Source of the DNA: a bacterium
GTDB lineage: Bacteria > Chloroflexota > Dormibacteria > Aeolococcales > Aeolococcaceae
Direction: 5' to 3'
Assembly: GCA_021850405.1 (NCBI GenBank)
Contig: JAJZMA010000112.1
Coordinates: 1-5,202 of the forward strand
DNA: 5,202 nt
The notes under the pieces are model-generated. The model did not search any database and was not told where the DNA came from. It was given only the letters and a program-made list of their open reading frames with translations. This document shows positions 4,762-5,202 of the stretch, in pieces; within the stretch, counting starts at the first letter, position 1, and every line of letters begins with the position of its first letter. A program made the translations under genes and the position numbers.

Positions 4762-5202
4762 ATGACAATCAACTGGGGCCAGATCACAATTGACCTTGTG
4801 ATCCTTGCGGTCCTGGCTGCCAACATGGCCATGGGATACGGGTACGGGCTGCTTCGGCGCATGTTTGTGTTTGCGGGGCTGTTTGGCGCCTGCGCCGCAG
4901 CTGGCTATGCGGGTGACGCAATTGGAAAAGTTTTGCCGCTCGGAGATGTCCTCATCCGGGATTCGTTTGCATTTGTCTTAATTATTGTCCTGGCAGTTAT
5001 TCTGGTGGAGGTGCTTACTGGCCTCTACCAGAACGAACTGGAAGCTGCAGCATCCCTAATGTATGACAGGACCTTTGGCGCTGCTGCAGGACTGTTTGTG
5101 GGGCTGTGTGAACTATCGCTCCTGATACTTATCGCCACCAGTGCAGCAGATGCTCCTGCAACTGCCAACTACGCGCCTCCGCCAAACCATGCGACCATGG
5201 CC
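4762..5202 (+). CDS. CvpA-family-like membrane protein, N-terminal part (3' end outside window)
   Basis: The frame starts at an ATG with a good ribosome binding site and stays open for 147 codons to the last base, so the C-terminus is missing. Hydrophobic segments lie at about 9-27, 34-52, 67-87 and 103-126, i.e. four probable membrane helices. The pattern matches the CvpA family (Pfam PF02674): an early Asp in the first helix (IDLVILAVLAA, 10-20), a Gly-rich turn with Arg (GYGYGLLRRMF, 25-35), an Ala/Gly-rich second helix, a hydrophobic third helix, then DRTFGAAAGLFVGL (102-115) before the fourth helix, where CvpA proteins have a conserved Gly-containing segment. CvpA was named for colicin V production in E. 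coli; its biochemical role is poorly defined and it is linked to envelope homeostasis. After the fourth helix comes an Ala/Pro-rich tail. It is divergent from the hypothetical gene and probably not part of the tad unit. Membrane topology is fairly sure; the family call is moderate. Confidence 0.7.
   Translation, partial: MTINWGQITIDLVILAVLAANMAMGYGYGLLRRMFVFAGLFGACAAAGYAGDAIGKVLPLGDVLIRDSFAFVLIIVLAVILVEVLTGLYQNELEAAASLMYDRTFGAAAGLFVGLCELSLLILIATSAADAPATANYAPPPNHATMA

Overview
The window is bacterial, moderately GC-rich (roughly mid-to-high 50s percent by eye) and densely coded. It most resembles a piece of a Tad (tight adherence / Flp-type pilus) locus. The protein style (a SAF-domain CpaB anchored by one N-terminal helix, followed at once by TadB and TadC, with no secretin in view) fits a monoderm-type lineage. 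Chloroflexota, Dehalococcoidia-like, is my best guess. That is an inference from general familiarity, because no rRNA or other taxonomic marker is present.

Layout, left to right. (1) Positions 1-567, + strand: the C-terminal 188 residues of a protein that begins outside the window, with a charged linker containing seven consecutive Glu and then TPR-like helical repeats. (2) Positions 568-915: a 348-base gap with no credible gene, several small hairpins and no convincing promoter. (3) Positions 916-3695, + strand: cpaB, tadB and tadC, with 53- and 3-base gaps, almost certainly one transcription unit. (4) Positions 3719-4558, - strand: a 279-residue soluble protein of no family I recognise, convergent with tadC and preceded by a strong Shine-Dalgarno sequence. 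(5) Positions 4559-4761: a divergent intergenic region with three short inverted repeats. (6) Positions 4762-5202, + strand: the first 147 residues of a multi-pass membrane protein resembling the CvpA family, running off the right edge.

How the genes work together: TadB and TadC are the paired inner-membrane platform proteins (GspF family) of a Tad pilus or secretion machine, and CpaB is its membrane-anchored assembly protein. The ATPase (TadA/CpaF), the localisation protein (TadZ/CpaE), the Flp pilin, the prepilin peptidase and the secretin are all absent from these 5.2 kb, so they must lie outside the window or be missing. The upstream TPR protein may belong to the same locus, but the 348-base gap makes co-transcription uncertain. 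The minus-strand gene and the CvpA-like gene mark the end of the tad unit.

I found no RNA gene, CRISPR array, insertion sequence or integrase. The most interesting items are the minimal cpaB-tadB-tadC arrangement and the unassigned 279-residue gene beside it. I do not see clear evidence of a wholly new system.
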